64,000 nucleotides of DNA, taken from positions 3,100,001-3,164,000 of the forward strand of contig CP060234.1 in the NCBI GenBank assembly GCA_023898685.1, given 5' to 3'. Of the stretch, positions 23,657-33,227 are shown in pieces. The stretch comes from Phycisphaeraceae bacterium (GTDB lineage Bacteria; Planctomycetota; Phycisphaerae; Phycisphaerales; UBA1924). The notes beneath the pieces were generated by a model, which was not told the origin of the DNA, ran no database searches, and worked only from the letters and a program-made list of their open reading frames with translations. Position 1 is the stretch's first letter; each line of letters opens with the position of its first letter. A program made the translations under genes and the position numbers.

Positions 23657-25018
23657 ATGAACAGAACAGACCAGTGCACCGCGGTTATCGGGCTGCAATG
23701 GGGCGATGAGGGCAAGGGCAAGCTCGTCGACCTGCTCGCGGCCGAGCACGATCTGGTGGTGCGATACAACGGCGGGGCGAACGCAGGGCACTCGGTGGTC
23801 GTAGGAGGCGAGCGGTTCGCACTGCACCTTGTTCCGTCGGGGATCCTCTCCCCCGCGACGCGAACAGTGATCGGCAACGGCGTCGTGGTCGACCCCGCCA
23901 GGTTGCTCGACGAGATCGAGAAGCTCGAGGCGCGCGGTGTGAAGACCGAGGGCCGGATCGCGATCTCCGACCGGGCCCACGTGGTGCTCGACTACCACAA
24001 GTCGGAGGACGGGCTCCGCGAGGAGCTGCTCAAGGCGGGGCAGGCCGGCAAGCGGGTGGGGGCGGGAACGAGCCAGGAGATCGGGACCACTCGCCGGGGC
24101 ATCGGGCCCTGCTACGCCGACAAGGTGACTCGGGCGACCGGCGTGCGGATGGGCGACCTGCTCCGGCCCGACGCCCTTCGGCGGAAGGTCGAGCTGGCCT
24201 GCCGGATGAAGCACGCGTTGTTCGAGGGACTGGCGTCTTCGGCCCACGTCGAGTGGGAGCCGTTCGAGCCCGACGCGATCATCGAGACGGCGCTGGGGCA
24301 CGGCGACAAGCTGCGGCATCGGATCACAGACACGACCTACTTGCTGCACGATGAGCTGAACGCGGGCCGGCGGCTGCTGTTCGAGGGGGCGAACGCGACG
24401 CTGCTCGACGTGGACCACGGGACGTACCCCTACGTGACGAGCTCAAACTCGAGCGTTCTAGGAGCGGGCCCCGGTTCCGGGGTGCCCGGGCACCGGCTGG
24501 ACCGCGTGATCGGTGTGATGAAGGCCTACTCGACCCGAGTTGGGGGCGGGCCCATGCCCACCGAGTTGCACGACGAGACGGGCAACCAGATCCGCGAGCG
24601 GGGGCACGAGTACGGCACGACAACGGGCCGGCCGCGGCGCGTGGGCTGGCTCGACCTGGTGGCGCTTCGCTATGCCTGCATGGTCAACGGGGTGAGCGAG
24701 GTCGCGATCATGCTGCTCGACGTGCTCGCTGGGTTCGACGATCTCAAGGTCTGCACCGCCTACATCGTCGATGGGAGGGAGACCGACCGGTTTCCGCCCG
24801 ACGCGGCGGACCTCGAGCACGCCCGGCCCGTCTACGAGACTTTGTCCGGTTTCGGTGAGGAGATCACCGGCGTGACCTCAATGGGCGAACTCCCGGCGGG
24901 GGCGGCGGCGTATGTCGACCGGATCGAGCGGCACCTGGGCGTGCCGGTGCGGGTGGTCAGCGTCGGGCCCGATCGGGCCCAGACGATCAGGCTCAGCGAG
25001 ACAGGGTGCGCGTCGTGA
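23657..25018 (+). CDS. purA: Adenylosuccinate synthetase
   Basis: 453 residues. Makes adenylosuccinate from IMP, aspartate and GTP in AMP synthesis. The signature QWGDEGKGKLVD is at residue ~16; NGGANAGHSVVV, GTSQEIGTTRRGIGPCYADK, LLFEGANATLLDVDHGTYPY and YGTTTGRPRRVGWLDL follow. ATG at 23657 gives a normal N-terminus; the frame upstream is not coding. It overlaps uppS by 4 bp, starting a purA-uppS-cdsA run. Confidence 0.97.
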   Translation: MNRTDQCTAVIGLQWGDEGKGKLVDLLAAEHDLVVRYNGGANAGHSVVVGGERFALHLVPSGILSPATRTVIGNGVVVDPARLLDEIEKLEARGVKTEGRIAISDRAHVVLDYHKSEDGLREELLKAGQAGKRVGAGTSQEIGTTRRGIGPCYADKVTRATGVRMGDLLRPDALRRKVELACRMKHALFEGLASSAHVEWEPFEPDAIIETALGHGDKLRHRITDTTYLLHDELNAGRRLLFEGANATLLDVDHGTYPYVTSSNSSVLGAGPGSGVPGHRLDRVIGVMKAYSTRVGGGPMPTELHDETGNQIRERGHEYGTTTGRPRRVGWLDLVALRYACMVNGVSEVAIMLLDVLAGFDDLKVCTAYIVDGRETDRFPPDAADLEHARPVYETLSGFGEEITGVTSMGELPAGAAAYVDRIERHLGVPVRVVSVGPDRAQTIRLSETGCAS

Positions 25019-25782
25019 GCAAGCCGAACGAAGTCCCCCGGCATATCGCGATCGTGATGGACGGCAACGGGCGCTGGGCCCGCGCGCGGGGCGAGCCACG
25101 GACATTCGGGCACCGGGCGGGGGCGAAGGCGGCCCGGGCCGCCATCGAGGCGTGCGGCGACTTCGGGGTCGAGGTGCTGACGCTCTACTCGTTCAGCAGC
25201 GAGAACTGGAAGAGGCCCGCGGATGAGATCGACGCGCTGATGAGCCTCTGCGTCGAATACTGCGCCAAGGAGATGGAGTCGCTGCGGGAGAACGACATCC
25301 GCGTCCGCGTCATCGGGCGGCGGGGCGAGCTGCCCGGGGCGGTGCAGGAGGCGCTCGGTCGGCTCGAGGACCACACGGCGGGGTGCAAGAGAGCGACGCT
25401 GTGCCTGGCGATCAACTACGGCTCCCGGGCCGAGATCGTCGACGCCGCACGGTCGCTGGCGAGGGACGCGGCGATGGGGGAGCTCGACCCGGACGCGATC
25501 GACGAGACGTGCTTCGGAAGCCGACTCTACACGGCGGACCTGCCGGAGCCCGACCTGTTCATCCGCACCGGGGGTGGGCACCGGCTGAGCAACTTTCTGC
25601 TCTGGCAGCTGAGCTATGCGGAGTTGTATGTCACCGATACGCTGTGGCCCGACTTCGATCGCGGAGCGCTGTGGGAGGCGATCGAGGTATACATGGGCCG
25701 GGAACGGCGGTTCGGCGGCCTCGGCGACGGCGACCGGGGCGATGAGACAGTTGGCGCGGCTCGCCCACGGGTGGGCGGGTAG
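25015..25782 (+). CDS. uppS: Undecaprenyl diphosphate synthase (cis-isoprenyl transferase)
   Basis: About 255 residues. The catalytic VMDGNGRWARARG, FGHRAGAKAARA, LYSFSSENWKRP and C-terminal PEPDLFIRTGGGHRLSNFLLWQLSYAELY are the UppS signatures. It makes the C55 lipid carrier for peptidoglycan and surface polysaccharides. GTG at 25015 overlaps the purA stop (GTGA); GTG at 25006 is an alternative. The last ~20 residues are a nonconserved tail. Confidence 0.95.
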   Translation: MSKPNEVPRHIAIVMDGNGRWARARGEPRTFGHRAGAKAARAAIEACGDFGVEVLTLYSFSSENWKRPADEIDALMSLCVEYCAKEMESLRENDIRVRVIGRRGELPGAVQEALGRLEDHTAGCKRATLCLAINYGSRAEIVDAARSLARDAAMGELDPDAIDETCFGSRLYTADLPEPDLFIRTGGGHRLSNFLLWQLSYAELYVTDTLWPDFDRGALWEAIEVYMGRERRFGGLGDGDRGDETVGAARPRVGG

Positions 25783-25797
25783 GAGGCGAGAGAACCC

Positions 25798-26694
25798 GTG
25801 CTGCGTCATCGACTCGTTTCCGGCCCGGTGATGATCCTGCTCGCGGTGCTCGGCGCCTGGATTGACGCAGCGCTCGATCGGGCGCCGGCGCCCTGGGACC
25901 ATGAGCGGACGCTGCCCCCCGGGATCATCGTCGCGCCGACCGTGCTCGTGCTCTCGTTGCTCGCCGCGCGTGAGCTCGCGCGGATCCTGCGCGGCGCGGG
26001 GATCCAGGCGTCGACGTCGGTGACCTGCGGCGTGGCGATGCTCGGGGTGGTGATCGCCGCGCTCGTGCCGGGCACGGTCAGCGGCGTGACCGGGGCGGCC
26101 GTGGTCAGCTTCGCCGTGGGATTGGTGCTTGTGGGCACGATGATCTACACCGCCCGTCACAAGCAGGTGCAGGGAATGATCGCGGCGGCGGGGGGATCGC
26201 TGCTCTCGTTCAGCCTCCTGGGGCTCATGCTGGGGTTCATCGTGACGCTGCGGCGGGAGCACGAGGTGTGGGTGCTGCTGTGGGTGTTGCTGGTCACCAA
26301 GTCGAGCGACATCGGGGCCTACACGCTGGGACGGGCGATCGGCAAGCGGAAGCTGATCGGGTGGTTGAGCCCCGGCAAGACCTGGGAGGGCCTGTTTGGC
26401 GCCGTGCTCTTCGCGGCGATCCTGGGGGCGATCGGCGCTGTGTTGATGCAGTGGGCCGGCGTAGCCGGTTCGCCCGACCCGGTGTGGGGGGCCGGGCTGG
26501 GCGTGCTCTTCGCCTGCATCGGGCAACTGGGCGACCTTGTCGCCAGCGCCCTCAAGCGGGACGCCGGACGGAAGGACGCGGGGACCGCTGTTCCGGGTTT
26601 CGGCGGGGTGCTGGACGTGATCGACTCGCTGTTTCTCGCCCCGCCCATCGCCTATTGGCTGCTGCCGCTCGCCGCGGCGTGGCCCGCGGTGTGA
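25798..26694 (+). CDS. cdsA: Phosphatidate cytidylyltransferase
   Basis: 298 residues, about 7-8 membrane segments. The CTP-transferase signature near the C-terminus is clear: SALKRDAGRKDAGTAVPGFGG then LDVIDSL. It makes CDP-diacylglycerol, the precursor of all phospholipids. GTG at 25798 is the start, 15 bp after uppS, as in the uppS-cdsA pair of many bacteria. Confidence 0.94.
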   Translation: MLRHRLVSGPVMILLAVLGAWIDAALDRAPAPWDHERTLPPGIIVAPTVLVLSLLAARELARILRGAGIQASTSVTCGVAMLGVVIAALVPGTVSGVTGAAVVSFAVGLVLVGTMIYTARHKQVQGMIAAAGGSLLSFSLLGLMLGFIVTLRREHEVWVLLWVLLVTKSSDIGAYTLGRAIGKRKLIGWLSPGKTWEGLFGAVLFAAILGAIGAVLMQWAGVAGSPDPVWGAGLGVLFACIGQLGDLVASALKRDAGRKDAGTAVPGFGGVLDVIDSLFLAPPIAYWLLPLAAAWPAV

Positions 26695-26780
26695 TGGGGT
26701 TGCCGCGAGATTGGCCCGAGACAGAGGACGAAGTGCTGCTACACTGAAGACGCGACGTTCAGCGGGTACGAGGACGACAG

Positions 26781-27536
26781 ATGACGGTGACGGACAAGCT
26801 TCTCCGTGTGTATCGCGTAGACCGGAAAATCGAGGGCCTGAAATCAAGGCTGCGTGCCGCCGAGCGTTTCCTCGGACAGCAGAATGAACACATCGAGAGC
26901 ATCGGCCGCCGGGCGACGGCGGTCGACAGCCAGCTCCGACAGTTGAAGGCGGCGCAGGCCGACGCGGAGGGTGAGGCGGCCCGGCTCGAAGAGCACATCG
27001 TTGAACTTCGCGAGCGGATGAACAACGCCAAGACCAACAAAGAGTACAAGGCGGTTCTGACCGAGGTGAACACCTTCAAAGAGAAGAAGGCCCAGCTCGA
27101 GACGAGAGCGATCGAACTCATGGAGAAGGTCGAGGCGTGCACGTCGCAGAAGGGCACGCTCTCCGAACAGGCGACCGAGCGGGCCCGCGTCAAGGAGATC
27201 GCCGAATCGGAGCGATCGCAGCGGGCCGACGAGATCCGCGACCAACTCGAGGCGCTCCAGGCGGAGCGCACCCAGCTCGCCGGCGAAGTTCCGGCGAGCG
27301 TTCTTTCCACCTACCAGGGCCTCGTTGACCGGCTGGATGAGGAGGCGATGGCGCCCATCGAGATCGCCGACAAGCGTCGGCACGAGTTCCACTGCGGCGC
27401 CTGCATGATGCTGCTGCCGGTCGAGGCCATGAGCGCCCTGCTCAGCCACGGCAGCCTCACCCAGTGCCCGTCGTGCGGCTGCATCCTCTACGTCGAGGAA
27501 AAGGACCGCGAGACGATGGCAAGTTCGAAGCGGTGA
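26781..27536 (+). CDS. Coiled-coil protein with C4 zinc ribbon (DUF164 / zf-RING_7 family)
   Basis: 251 residues. Residues ~5-190 form an almost unbroken coiled coil; NAKTNKEYKAVLTEVN is the family hallmark in the middle. The C-terminus has CGACMMLLP and CPSCGCILY, a four-Cys zinc ribbon. The family is widespread but its role is not settled; links to nucleic-acid-associated processes have been suggested. It follows cdsA by about 86 bp. Confidence 0.88.
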   Translation: MTVTDKLLRVYRVDRKIEGLKSRLRAAERFLGQQNEHIESIGRRATAVDSQLRQLKAAQADAEGEAARLEEHIVELRERMNNAKTNKEYKAVLTEVNTFKEKKAQLETRAIELMEKVEACTSQKGTLSEQATERARVKEIAESERSQRADEIRDQLEALQAERTQLAGEVPASVLSTYQGLVDRLDEEAMAPIEIADKRRHEFHCGACMMLLPVEAMSALLSHGSLTQCPSCGCILYVEEKDRETMASSKR

Positions 27537-27566
27537 CCCGCCGCGCCCCGCCGAACCGGGAGGGCG

Positions 27567-27974
27567 ATGACACCCGAGTGCGCTGTTGAAATCGTCCGCC
27601 GGTTCGCGATCGCGCTCGACCGGGAGGACTACAAAGCGGCCGCGGGGCTGCTTGACGGGTCGTGCGTGTACTCGATCCGCGGGCAGACGCACCGGGGACC
27701 CGACGAGATCATCGCGTCATACAAGGGCAACGGGGACGCGGCCGCCGTGACTTTCGACGAGATCCGCTACGAGAGCCGCGTCCGGGACGCCGGCGGCGGG
27801 TCGATCGTGGTCGAGTTCGCCGATCACATCCGGCACGGCGAGCGCCGCCTCGACCATTCCTGCGAGCAGCGGATGCGCGTCGAGGCTGGCCGGATCGTCC
27901 GGATCGACCACTGCGACCTGCCGGGGCAGCGGGAGAGCCTCGAGCAATTCAGACGCGAGTGCGGGCTGGGGTGA
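27567..27974 (+). CDS. NTF2/SnoaL-like fold protein
   Basis: 135 residues. The pattern of an N-terminal helix (RRFAIALDREDYKAAAGLL), YSIRGQTHRGPDEIIASYKG and C-terminal strands is that of SnoaL-like NTF2-fold proteins. No catalytic set can be named. It starts 30 bp after the coiled-coil gene and is convergent with ruvB 9 bp downstream. Confidence 0.6.
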   Translation: MTPECAVEIVRRFAIALDREDYKAAAGLLDGSCVYSIRGQTHRGPDEIIASYKGNGDAAAVTFDEIRYESRVRDAGGGSIVVEFADHIRHGERRLDHSCEQRMRVEAGRIVRIDHCDLPGQRESLEQFRRECGLG

Positions 27975-27983
27975 CGTCGCGGC

Positions 27984-29054
27984 CTACTCGAACAGCCCGT
28001 TCTCGGGCGACACAGACTTGGCTTTCACGCCCCCACCCAGGTGATCGGCCCCCGCCTGGGTGAGCATCCGCCCCCGGCGTGTGCGGGCGAGGAATCCGAT
28101 CTGGAGGAGATAGGGCTCGACGACGTCCTCGAGCGTGCCGGCGTCCTCGTTCATGGTCGCGGCAACCGCCTCGAGGCCCACCGGACCACCGTCATAGATC
28201 GTGCCGATCGTGCGGAGGTAGGAGCGGTCGAGCTCGTCGAGTCCCAGGGCGTCAACGCCCTCCAGGCGGAGGGCCTGCTCGACGATCGAAGCCGACACCG
28301 TGCCATCTCCCCTGACCTGGGCATAGTCGCGGGCCCGGCGGAGCAGGCGGTTGGCGATGCGGGGGGTGCCGCGGGAGCGGGAGGCAATCGAGCCGAGGCC
28401 GTCGTCGCCCTCGTTTGTCTCGAGGGGCTTGAGTTCGAGCAACTGGCAGGAGCGGACGAGGATGTGCCGCAGGTCCACCGCCGAGTAATACTGGAGGTGG
28501 TGGGCCAGCCCGAACCGGCTGCGGAGGGGGGCGCTGAGCAGGCCCGCCCGGGTGGTCGCGCCGATCAGCGTGAAGGGCTTGCAGCGGATCTGCACGGTGC
28601 GGGCGTTGAGCCCCGTGTCCAGCGGGACGTCGATCTTGAAGTCCTCCATCGCCGGGTAGATGAACTCCTCGACCGCGACGGGGAGCCGATGGATCTCGTC
28701 GATGAACAGGATGTCGCCGTGGTTGAGCCTGGTGAGGGCGCCGACGAGGTCGGTGCCCCGGGCGAGGGCGGGGCCCGAGGTGGTGTAGACCTTGGTGCCC
28801 AGCTCATGAGCGACGACATGGGCGAGGGTGGTCTTTCCCAGGCCGGGCGGGCCGTGGAGGAGGAGGTGCTCGAGGGGCTCTTTCCTCTCTCGCGCGGCGG
28901 CGATGGCGATGGACAGCCGCTCGATGAGATCGGGCTGGCCCACGTACTCGTCGATGCTGCGGGGGCGGAGCGCCCAGTTGGTCTCCGCCTCGGCGGCGCC
29001 CTGGGGGGTGGAGGTGTCGGGGGACTGCGGTGAGATGAGCCGATCGGTCGCCAT
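27984..29054 (-). CDS. ruvB: Holliday junction branch migration ATPase RuvB
   Basis: 356 residues. AAA+ motor that drives Holliday junctions with RuvA. Walker A GPPGLGKTTLAHVVAHELG (~70), ILFIDEIHRLP (Walker B), ATTRAGLLSAPLRSRFG (sensor and arginine finger), and the C-terminal winged helix with GGPVGLEAVAATM and GFLARTRRGRMLT are all there. ruvA and ruvC are not adjacent. It follows the M28 peptidase gene on the same strand by 9 bp. Confidence 0.97.
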   Translation of the reverse strand: MATDRLISPQSPDTSTPQGAAEAETNWALRPRSIDEYVGQPDLIERLSIAIAAARERKEPLEHLLLHGPPGLGKTTLAHVVAHELGTKVYTTSGPALARGTDLVGALTRLNHGDILFIDEIHRLPVAVEEFIYPAMEDFKIDVPLDTGLNARTVQIRCKPFTLIGATTRAGLLSAPLRSRFGLAHHLQYYSAVDLRHILVRSCQLLELKPLETNEGDDGLGSIASRSRGTPRIANRLLRRARDYAQVRGDGTVSASIVEQALRLEGVDALGLDELDRSYLRTIGTIYDGGPVGLEAVAATMNEDAGTLEDVVEPYLLQIGFLARTRRGRMLTQAGADHLGGGVKAKSVSPENGLFE

Positions 29055-29063
29055 GCCAGCAGT

Positions 29064-31040
29064 CTATCGGCTGATCGCCTGTTGTTCGGACACCGATTCG
29101 AGTTGGGCCTGCTCCTCGGCATCCCGGGCGAGCAGGCCCGGGGCGCAGGCGAGGTCATAGGCGGTGATGGCCATGCAGGCCGACGACTGGACGAGGTACT
29201 CGGGGATCGCCAGGTCGAGCCGGTCAAACTGGGTGTGCCATCCCCGGCCGTAGTCGGCCCGGCCGATCTCGTCCCAGAAGAAGCCGGGCACACCCACCTT
29301 GTTGAACGAGGCGTGGTCGGACCCGCCGTGCTGCTTGAGCGTCGGCCCCGTGGAGTGGATGTTGACGTTGAGGTACTTGCCGTCGGTTTCGCTGTAGAAG
29401 ACGTTGTTGACCGGGGCCGTGGCGGCCGCGAGCTGGTCGATCATGCAGTCGGCCGCCCCGAGCCCTCCCTCATAGTTCGTTCCGCCGTCGTCGACGAAGG
29501 CGACGCTGATCTTCGAGCGTTCTTCGGGCGAAAGCGATTCGGCGTAGGCCTGCGACCCGCACAGGCCCTGCTCCTCGCCCGTCCACAGAATGAAGCGGAT
29601 CGTGCGGTCGGGACGAGCCCCGGACTCGGCGAGCAGGCGGGCGGCCTCGAGAACGACCGATGAGCCCGTGCCGTTGTCGGTCGTGCCCTGGCTGCCGGGC
29701 CCGTTCCACGAATCGAGGTGGGCCGAGACGATGACCACCTCATCGGGCTTGGTCACCCCGCGGATCTCGGCGATCGTGTTGTACACCGCGATCGGGCCCT
29801 CGGTGAGCACATGGTGGAGGTTGAACCTTGCATCGACCTCCTGCCCGTCGGCGAGGCGTGAGTTGATCGCGTCATAGTCGGAGCGGCGAACATTGATCTC
29901 GATGTCCCGGGGGACGTCGGCGACGGTGATGTCACGCCAATTGTTGGGACGCGTCGTCCAGACCCGCTCATCGAGCGAGGCCGAGAGGAAGCCCGCGGGC
30001 TCGGCCTCGAGGACCCTGGCGAGAATCTGGTCGGAGGCCCGTGTCATCGCGTGCTGGTCCTGCGGAACGGTCTCTTCGAGCGAGATCGCGTACTCGCCGT
30101 CGGCCTTGCCGGTCAGCTTCTTGTCGTCGATCGCGAGTTCGATCTTGCTCGTCATGTGGGGGGTGGGCCAGTCGAACGTGAGCGTCTTGTCCTCCTGCGC
30201 CACGTTCTCGATCGGGCCGTCGTAGGGGCCCGAGATGGTGAGCCGGCCCCCCGTGATGACGCCCGCGTCGTCGCGCTGGGGGAGGAACTTGAGCGGCAAT
30301 TCCTCGCCGCCGTAGTTGATCGTGCCGTTCCATTCCTCGGGCTCGGGGTCGGCGAAGGGGTCGTAGGCGCCGGTGCGGATGCTGTGGCGGAGATCGAGGC
30401 GCTCGCGCATCTCAAAGCCGATGGAGCGGACCCCGCGCCGGCCGCCGTAGGCGGCGGGGACGAGCACCCAGGCGCCCGAGAGCGCCTCTGGGTCGACGGC
30501 GTCGATTGATTCGGGCATCCGCACGACCCTGCCCACGACGGGGCCGTCGGTGCCGCGCGTCCAGGCGAGCGTCGTGAACTCGAGCTCGCGGTCGGTCTCC
30601 CACTCGTCCTCGTCGTCCGAGCCCCGGCCTCGCTTCTTTGAGACGATCTCGCCGGTGGACTCGAGGCGGTCGAACCGGACGCCGAGTTCACCCCAGGGCT
30701 GCATGTGGGCGTTGGAGAGTCCCCAGCTCTCGAACTGGTCGAGGGCCCATCGCCCCGCGTCCTCGGCGGCGGTCGACCCGGTAAGCCGCGGGCCGAATGT
30801 CGTGCAGATGTAGGTCAGATCGTCCATCACGCGGCTGTCGTGCCGAGCGATATCGAGCACGCGGCGGATGGTCGCCCGATCGCCCATCGGGATCGCTGGA
30901 GTCGCGGTCTCCTGACCCTCGATGACCGAGATCCCGCCCGGCGTGGGTGCCGTCGCGGCGCAGCCCGTGAGAAGGAGGGCATCGAGCAGGAAGCCGGCGG
31001 CGATCGATGCGGTGAGGCGGCAGGGAGCGGATCGAGGCAT
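29064..31040 (-). CDS. M28 family metallopeptidase, lipoprotein
   Basis: About 658 residues. A lipoprotein signal (LLLTGC, Cys near residue 26) suggests attachment to a cell membrane. The zinc-peptidase domain is C-terminal: VIVSAHLDSWNGPGSQGTTD with His and Asp ligands, WTGEEQGLCGSQAY (catalytic Glu pair), and HGGSDHASFNKVGVPGFFW with a later His. The middle (~130-360) fits an inserted PA-like domain. Related enzymes are aminopeptidases that take residues off peptides. ATG at 31040 is chosen; GTG at 31052 directly abuts its ribosome site and is less likely. Confidence 0.88.
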   Translation of the reverse strand: MPRSAPCRLTASIAAGFLLDALLLTGCAATAPTPGGISVIEGQETATPAIPMGDRATIRRVLDIARHDSRVMDDLTYICTTFGPRLTGSTAAEDAGRWALDQFESWGLSNAHMQPWGELGVRFDRLESTGEIVSKKRGRGSDDEDEWETDRELEFTTLAWTRGTDGPVVGRVVRMPESIDAVDPEALSGAWVLVPAAYGGRRGVRSIGFEMRERLDLRHSIRTGAYDPFADPEPEEWNGTINYGGEELPLKFLPQRDDAGVITGGRLTISGPYDGPIENVAQEDKTLTFDWPTPHMTSKIELAIDDKKLTGKADGEYAISLEETVPQDQHAMTRASDQILARVLEAEPAGFLSASLDERVWTTRPNNWRDITVADVPRDIEINVRRSDYDAINSRLADGQEVDARFNLHHVLTEGPIAVYNTIAEIRGVTKPDEVVIVSAHLDSWNGPGSQGTTDNGTGSSVVLEAARLLAESGARPDRTIRFILWTGEEQGLCGSQAYAESLSPEERSKISVAFVDDGGTNYEGGLGAADCMIDQLAAATAPVNNVFYSETDGKYLNVNIHSTGPTLKQHGGSDHASFNKVGVPGFFWDEIGRADYGRGWHTQFDRLDLAIPEYLVQSSACMAITAYDLACAPGLLARDAEEQAQLESVSEQQAISR

Positions 31041-31071
31041 GAATGTGCTCACTTCCTCTGGTGCTGCGGGG

Positions 31072-32517
31072 TCAGTCGAGCGGGAGGCCTTTGGACTCCC
31101 AGATGCGGTACAGACGGTCGAATTCGATCGGGCGCTTGATCAGCCCGTCCGACGATTCGGACCGGATAAGCCGGCCGTACTCGTTGAAATCGGCGGTCTC
31201 GAACTGTTCGTCGACGCGGCGCGTCGTTGTTCGCCAGAGTCCCGGTCGGTCGTCGACCCGGCCTAGTTCGACGGTCTTGAGGCGGTTCGACTCGGCCGAC
31301 TGGTCATAGGCATAGAACGCGTACTTGCCGGGCTTTCCGGCCCTGATGAGCAACTGGGGGAGCAGGTAGGACTCGAGCTGGCTGATGTAGCCCGGGCCCT
31401 CGATCGACGGACGCAGGGTGTGCGAGCTGCGCCCGCCCTGGTTGACCTGGACGCTCATGCTCGAGCCCGACCGGGCGCCAAGCTCGCTCCAGACCTCGGG
31501 CTTTGCGGCGCCCGAGCCGCGGATGGCCATCGTCATCGTCCACGCTTCCTGCCGGCGATCGCGGGAGAGGAAGTAGACGCTCTTGCTGTCGGCACGCCGG
31601 CCGTCGTCGAGCAGGACGAGCCCGTCGATGCGGAGCAGGTAGCCGTCGGGCTTGGCGTCCTTGGAGGGCTCGCCCGTGGAGAGGTCGTTCCGTGAGCCCA
31701 TCCAGGCCCGCACGCGGCGGTAGCCCATCTCTTTCTCGTCGGCCTCGGCCCCTCCCGGCGCGGGGCGATAGATCCGCTCGAACTGGTTGGGAGAATCGGC
31801 CACCACCGCGTCGTAGGCCTCGGGGCTGAGCCCTTCGAGGGCGGCGACGCCCGCTCTCACCTCCGAGCCCCGCTGGGCGTCGAGCGAGTCGGGCGAGATG
31901 AGCTGGGCCGAGGCGATCATCGCCTCAAAGTCCTTCCTCGCCTGCTCGAAGCCCTTCTCGGTCGCCGAGAGCTGGAGGAGCACGAAGTCGGTCGCGGTCA
32001 TCTTCAGCACGGCGAAGCCGCGGAACGGCTGGTCCTTCACTTCATTGAGGTGCACGTAGAACGGGCGGACAACGCGGCCGGCGGCGGGGATGGCGGGGCT
32101 GCGGCCGAGTGATCGGCCCTGCGGGGTGTCGAGGTCGGCGTCGATCGAGACGCCGGTGGTCTCCTCGGGCAGACCCAGCGTGCTTTTGAGCACGCCGGCC
32201 TCAATCTCAACAAGGGGGACATCGTCGGTGGTGGTGCGGCGTTGCACGCCGATCGAGCCGATCTCGCCCGGGAGCTGGATCGTGGAGGTAATCCACCCCG
32301 CGACGGTTTGTGTGAAGGAGGTTGAATCAGTGGGCGGGAACAGCCGCAGGCCGATCGCTTCGAGCGACAGCGGCTTGTCGGAAAGCTCGACACTCGCGGG
32401 GTCAACGGCGTCGAAGGCGGGCTGGCCCTGGACATGGGGGGCGAGAGCTGCGGCGCTCAGGGCGGCGAGAAGTGTCCGGCGGAGCGGAGAATGTGCAAAT
32501 CGGGCGATGTTCGGCAT
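31072..32517 (-). CDS. Secreted protein of unknown function
   Basis: 481 residues with an N-terminal signal peptide (RRTLLAALSAAALAPHVQG). No domain is recognised. The mature part looks like a soluble alpha/beta protein; it contains FERIYRPAPGG and YAFYAYDQSAESNRLKTVEL. It sits just upstream of the M28 lipoprotein gene (31 bp) and is probably co-transcribed. It may be a lineage-specific exported protein. Confidence 0.7.
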   Translation of the reverse strand: MPNIARFAHSPLRRTLLAALSAAALAPHVQGQPAFDAVDPASVELSDKPLSLEAIGLRLFPPTDSTSFTQTVAGWITSTIQLPGEIGSIGVQRRTTTDDVPLVEIEAGVLKSTLGLPEETTGVSIDADLDTPQGRSLGRSPAIPAAGRVVRPFYVHLNEVKDQPFRGFAVLKMTATDFVLLQLSATEKGFEQARKDFEAMIASAQLISPDSLDAQRGSEVRAGVAALEGLSPEAYDAVVADSPNQFERIYRPAPGGAEADEKEMGYRRVRAWMGSRNDLSTGEPSKDAKPDGYLLRIDGLVLLDDGRRADSKSVYFLSRDRRQEAWTMTMAIRGSGAAKPEVWSELGARSGSSMSVQVNQGGRSSHTLRPSIEGPGYISQLESYLLPQLLIRAGKPGKYAFYAYDQSAESNRLKTVELGRVDDRPGLWRTTTRRVDEQFETADFNEYGRLIRSESSDGLIKRPIEFDRLYRIWESKGLPLD

Positions 32518-32864
32518 GGGCGTGGCGGCTTTCCTGGCGTGGGTGGGCCGGGCATCCTACCGCCGCGGAATCGGCCGCGACGCGGCGCCGTGCTCACCCT
32601 GTTCCGGGAGAGGCGAGCGGAGGTGACGCGTGCACTTTCGGGCCTGGCGGCGTTGACACCGCGAAACTGGCCCCTACGCTTGCAGACTCGGCGCTGAGGG
32701 GTTTGCCCCATCGTCGGGTCGCGGGCGGGCTGAGGTGGGCCCAACCGGCGGAACAAACACCACGTAAGCGGCTCGACGCTCGGCGCGTCGGGGGACGCTC
32801 GACCAGATTGGCTCGGGGACATGAACCGAGCCGGAGTATCGTCTCGACGGAGTGTTCAAACGCC
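32518..32864. other. Intergenic region: leader of the ribosomal operon
   Basis: About 350 bp between the divergent secreted-protein gene and rpsJ. It holds the candidate S10 promoter and a leader of about 180 nt; I see no fixed S10-leader structure known from gamma-proteobacteria. Confidence 0.5.
32653..32680 (+). promoter_or_regulatory. Candidate promoter of the S10-spc-alpha operon
   Basis: TTGACA (32653-32658), 16-bp spacer, TACGCT (32675-32680). The -35 is perfect and the -10 matches 4 of 6. It precedes rpsJ by about 185 nt. Confidence 0.55.
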
Positions 32865-33176
32865 ATGAGCGACGGCCCGCGAATTCGGATCCGGATGGAG
32901 GCGTACGACCACATCGCGCTCGACGCATCGGCGCGCGAGATCGTCGATCACGCCAAGCGCACGAACGCCCGGGTGAAGGGGCCGATCCCCCTGCCGACGC
33001 GCATCGAGCGTTACACCGTCCTGCGTGGCCCGTTCATCGACAAGAAGAGCCGCGAGCAGTTCGAGATCCGCACGCACAAGCGGATCATCGACATCGTCGA
33101 GCCGAACGCACGCACAGTCGAGGCGCTCAACCGGCTGGTCGTTCCCGCGGGCGTGTTTGTGAAGATCAAGGCATGA
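32865..33176 (+). CDS. rpsJ: 30S ribosomal protein S10
   Basis: 103 residues. RIRMEAYDHIALDASAREIV, GPIPLPTRIERYTVLR, SREQFEIRTHKRIIDI and VFVKIKA give an ordinary full-length S10 (NusE), part of the 30S head and of the NusB-NusE antitermination complex. It is the first gene of the block; upstream tuf, rpsG and rpsL are absent. A hairpin with a short T run follows it. Confidence 0.98.
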   Translation: MSDGPRIRIRMEAYDHIALDASAREIVDHAKRTNARVKGPIPLPTRIERYTVLRGPFIDKKSREQFEIRTHKRIIDIVEPNARTVEALNRLVVPAGVFVKIKA

Positions 33177-33185
33177 CAACCGAGG

Positions 33186-33209
33186 CCCGGGCGCACGCCC
33201 GGGTCTTTT
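33186..33209 (+). terminator. Hairpin plus T run between rpsJ and rplC
   Basis: CCCGGGCG (33186-33193) and CGCCCGGG (33196-33203) followed by TCTTTT. It has the form of an intrinsic terminator inside the operon, 9 nt past the rpsJ stop. It may act as an attenuator or set the ratio of S10 to the rest. Confidence 0.6.
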
Positions 33210-33227
33210 GATTGACGGGTGAGCAAG

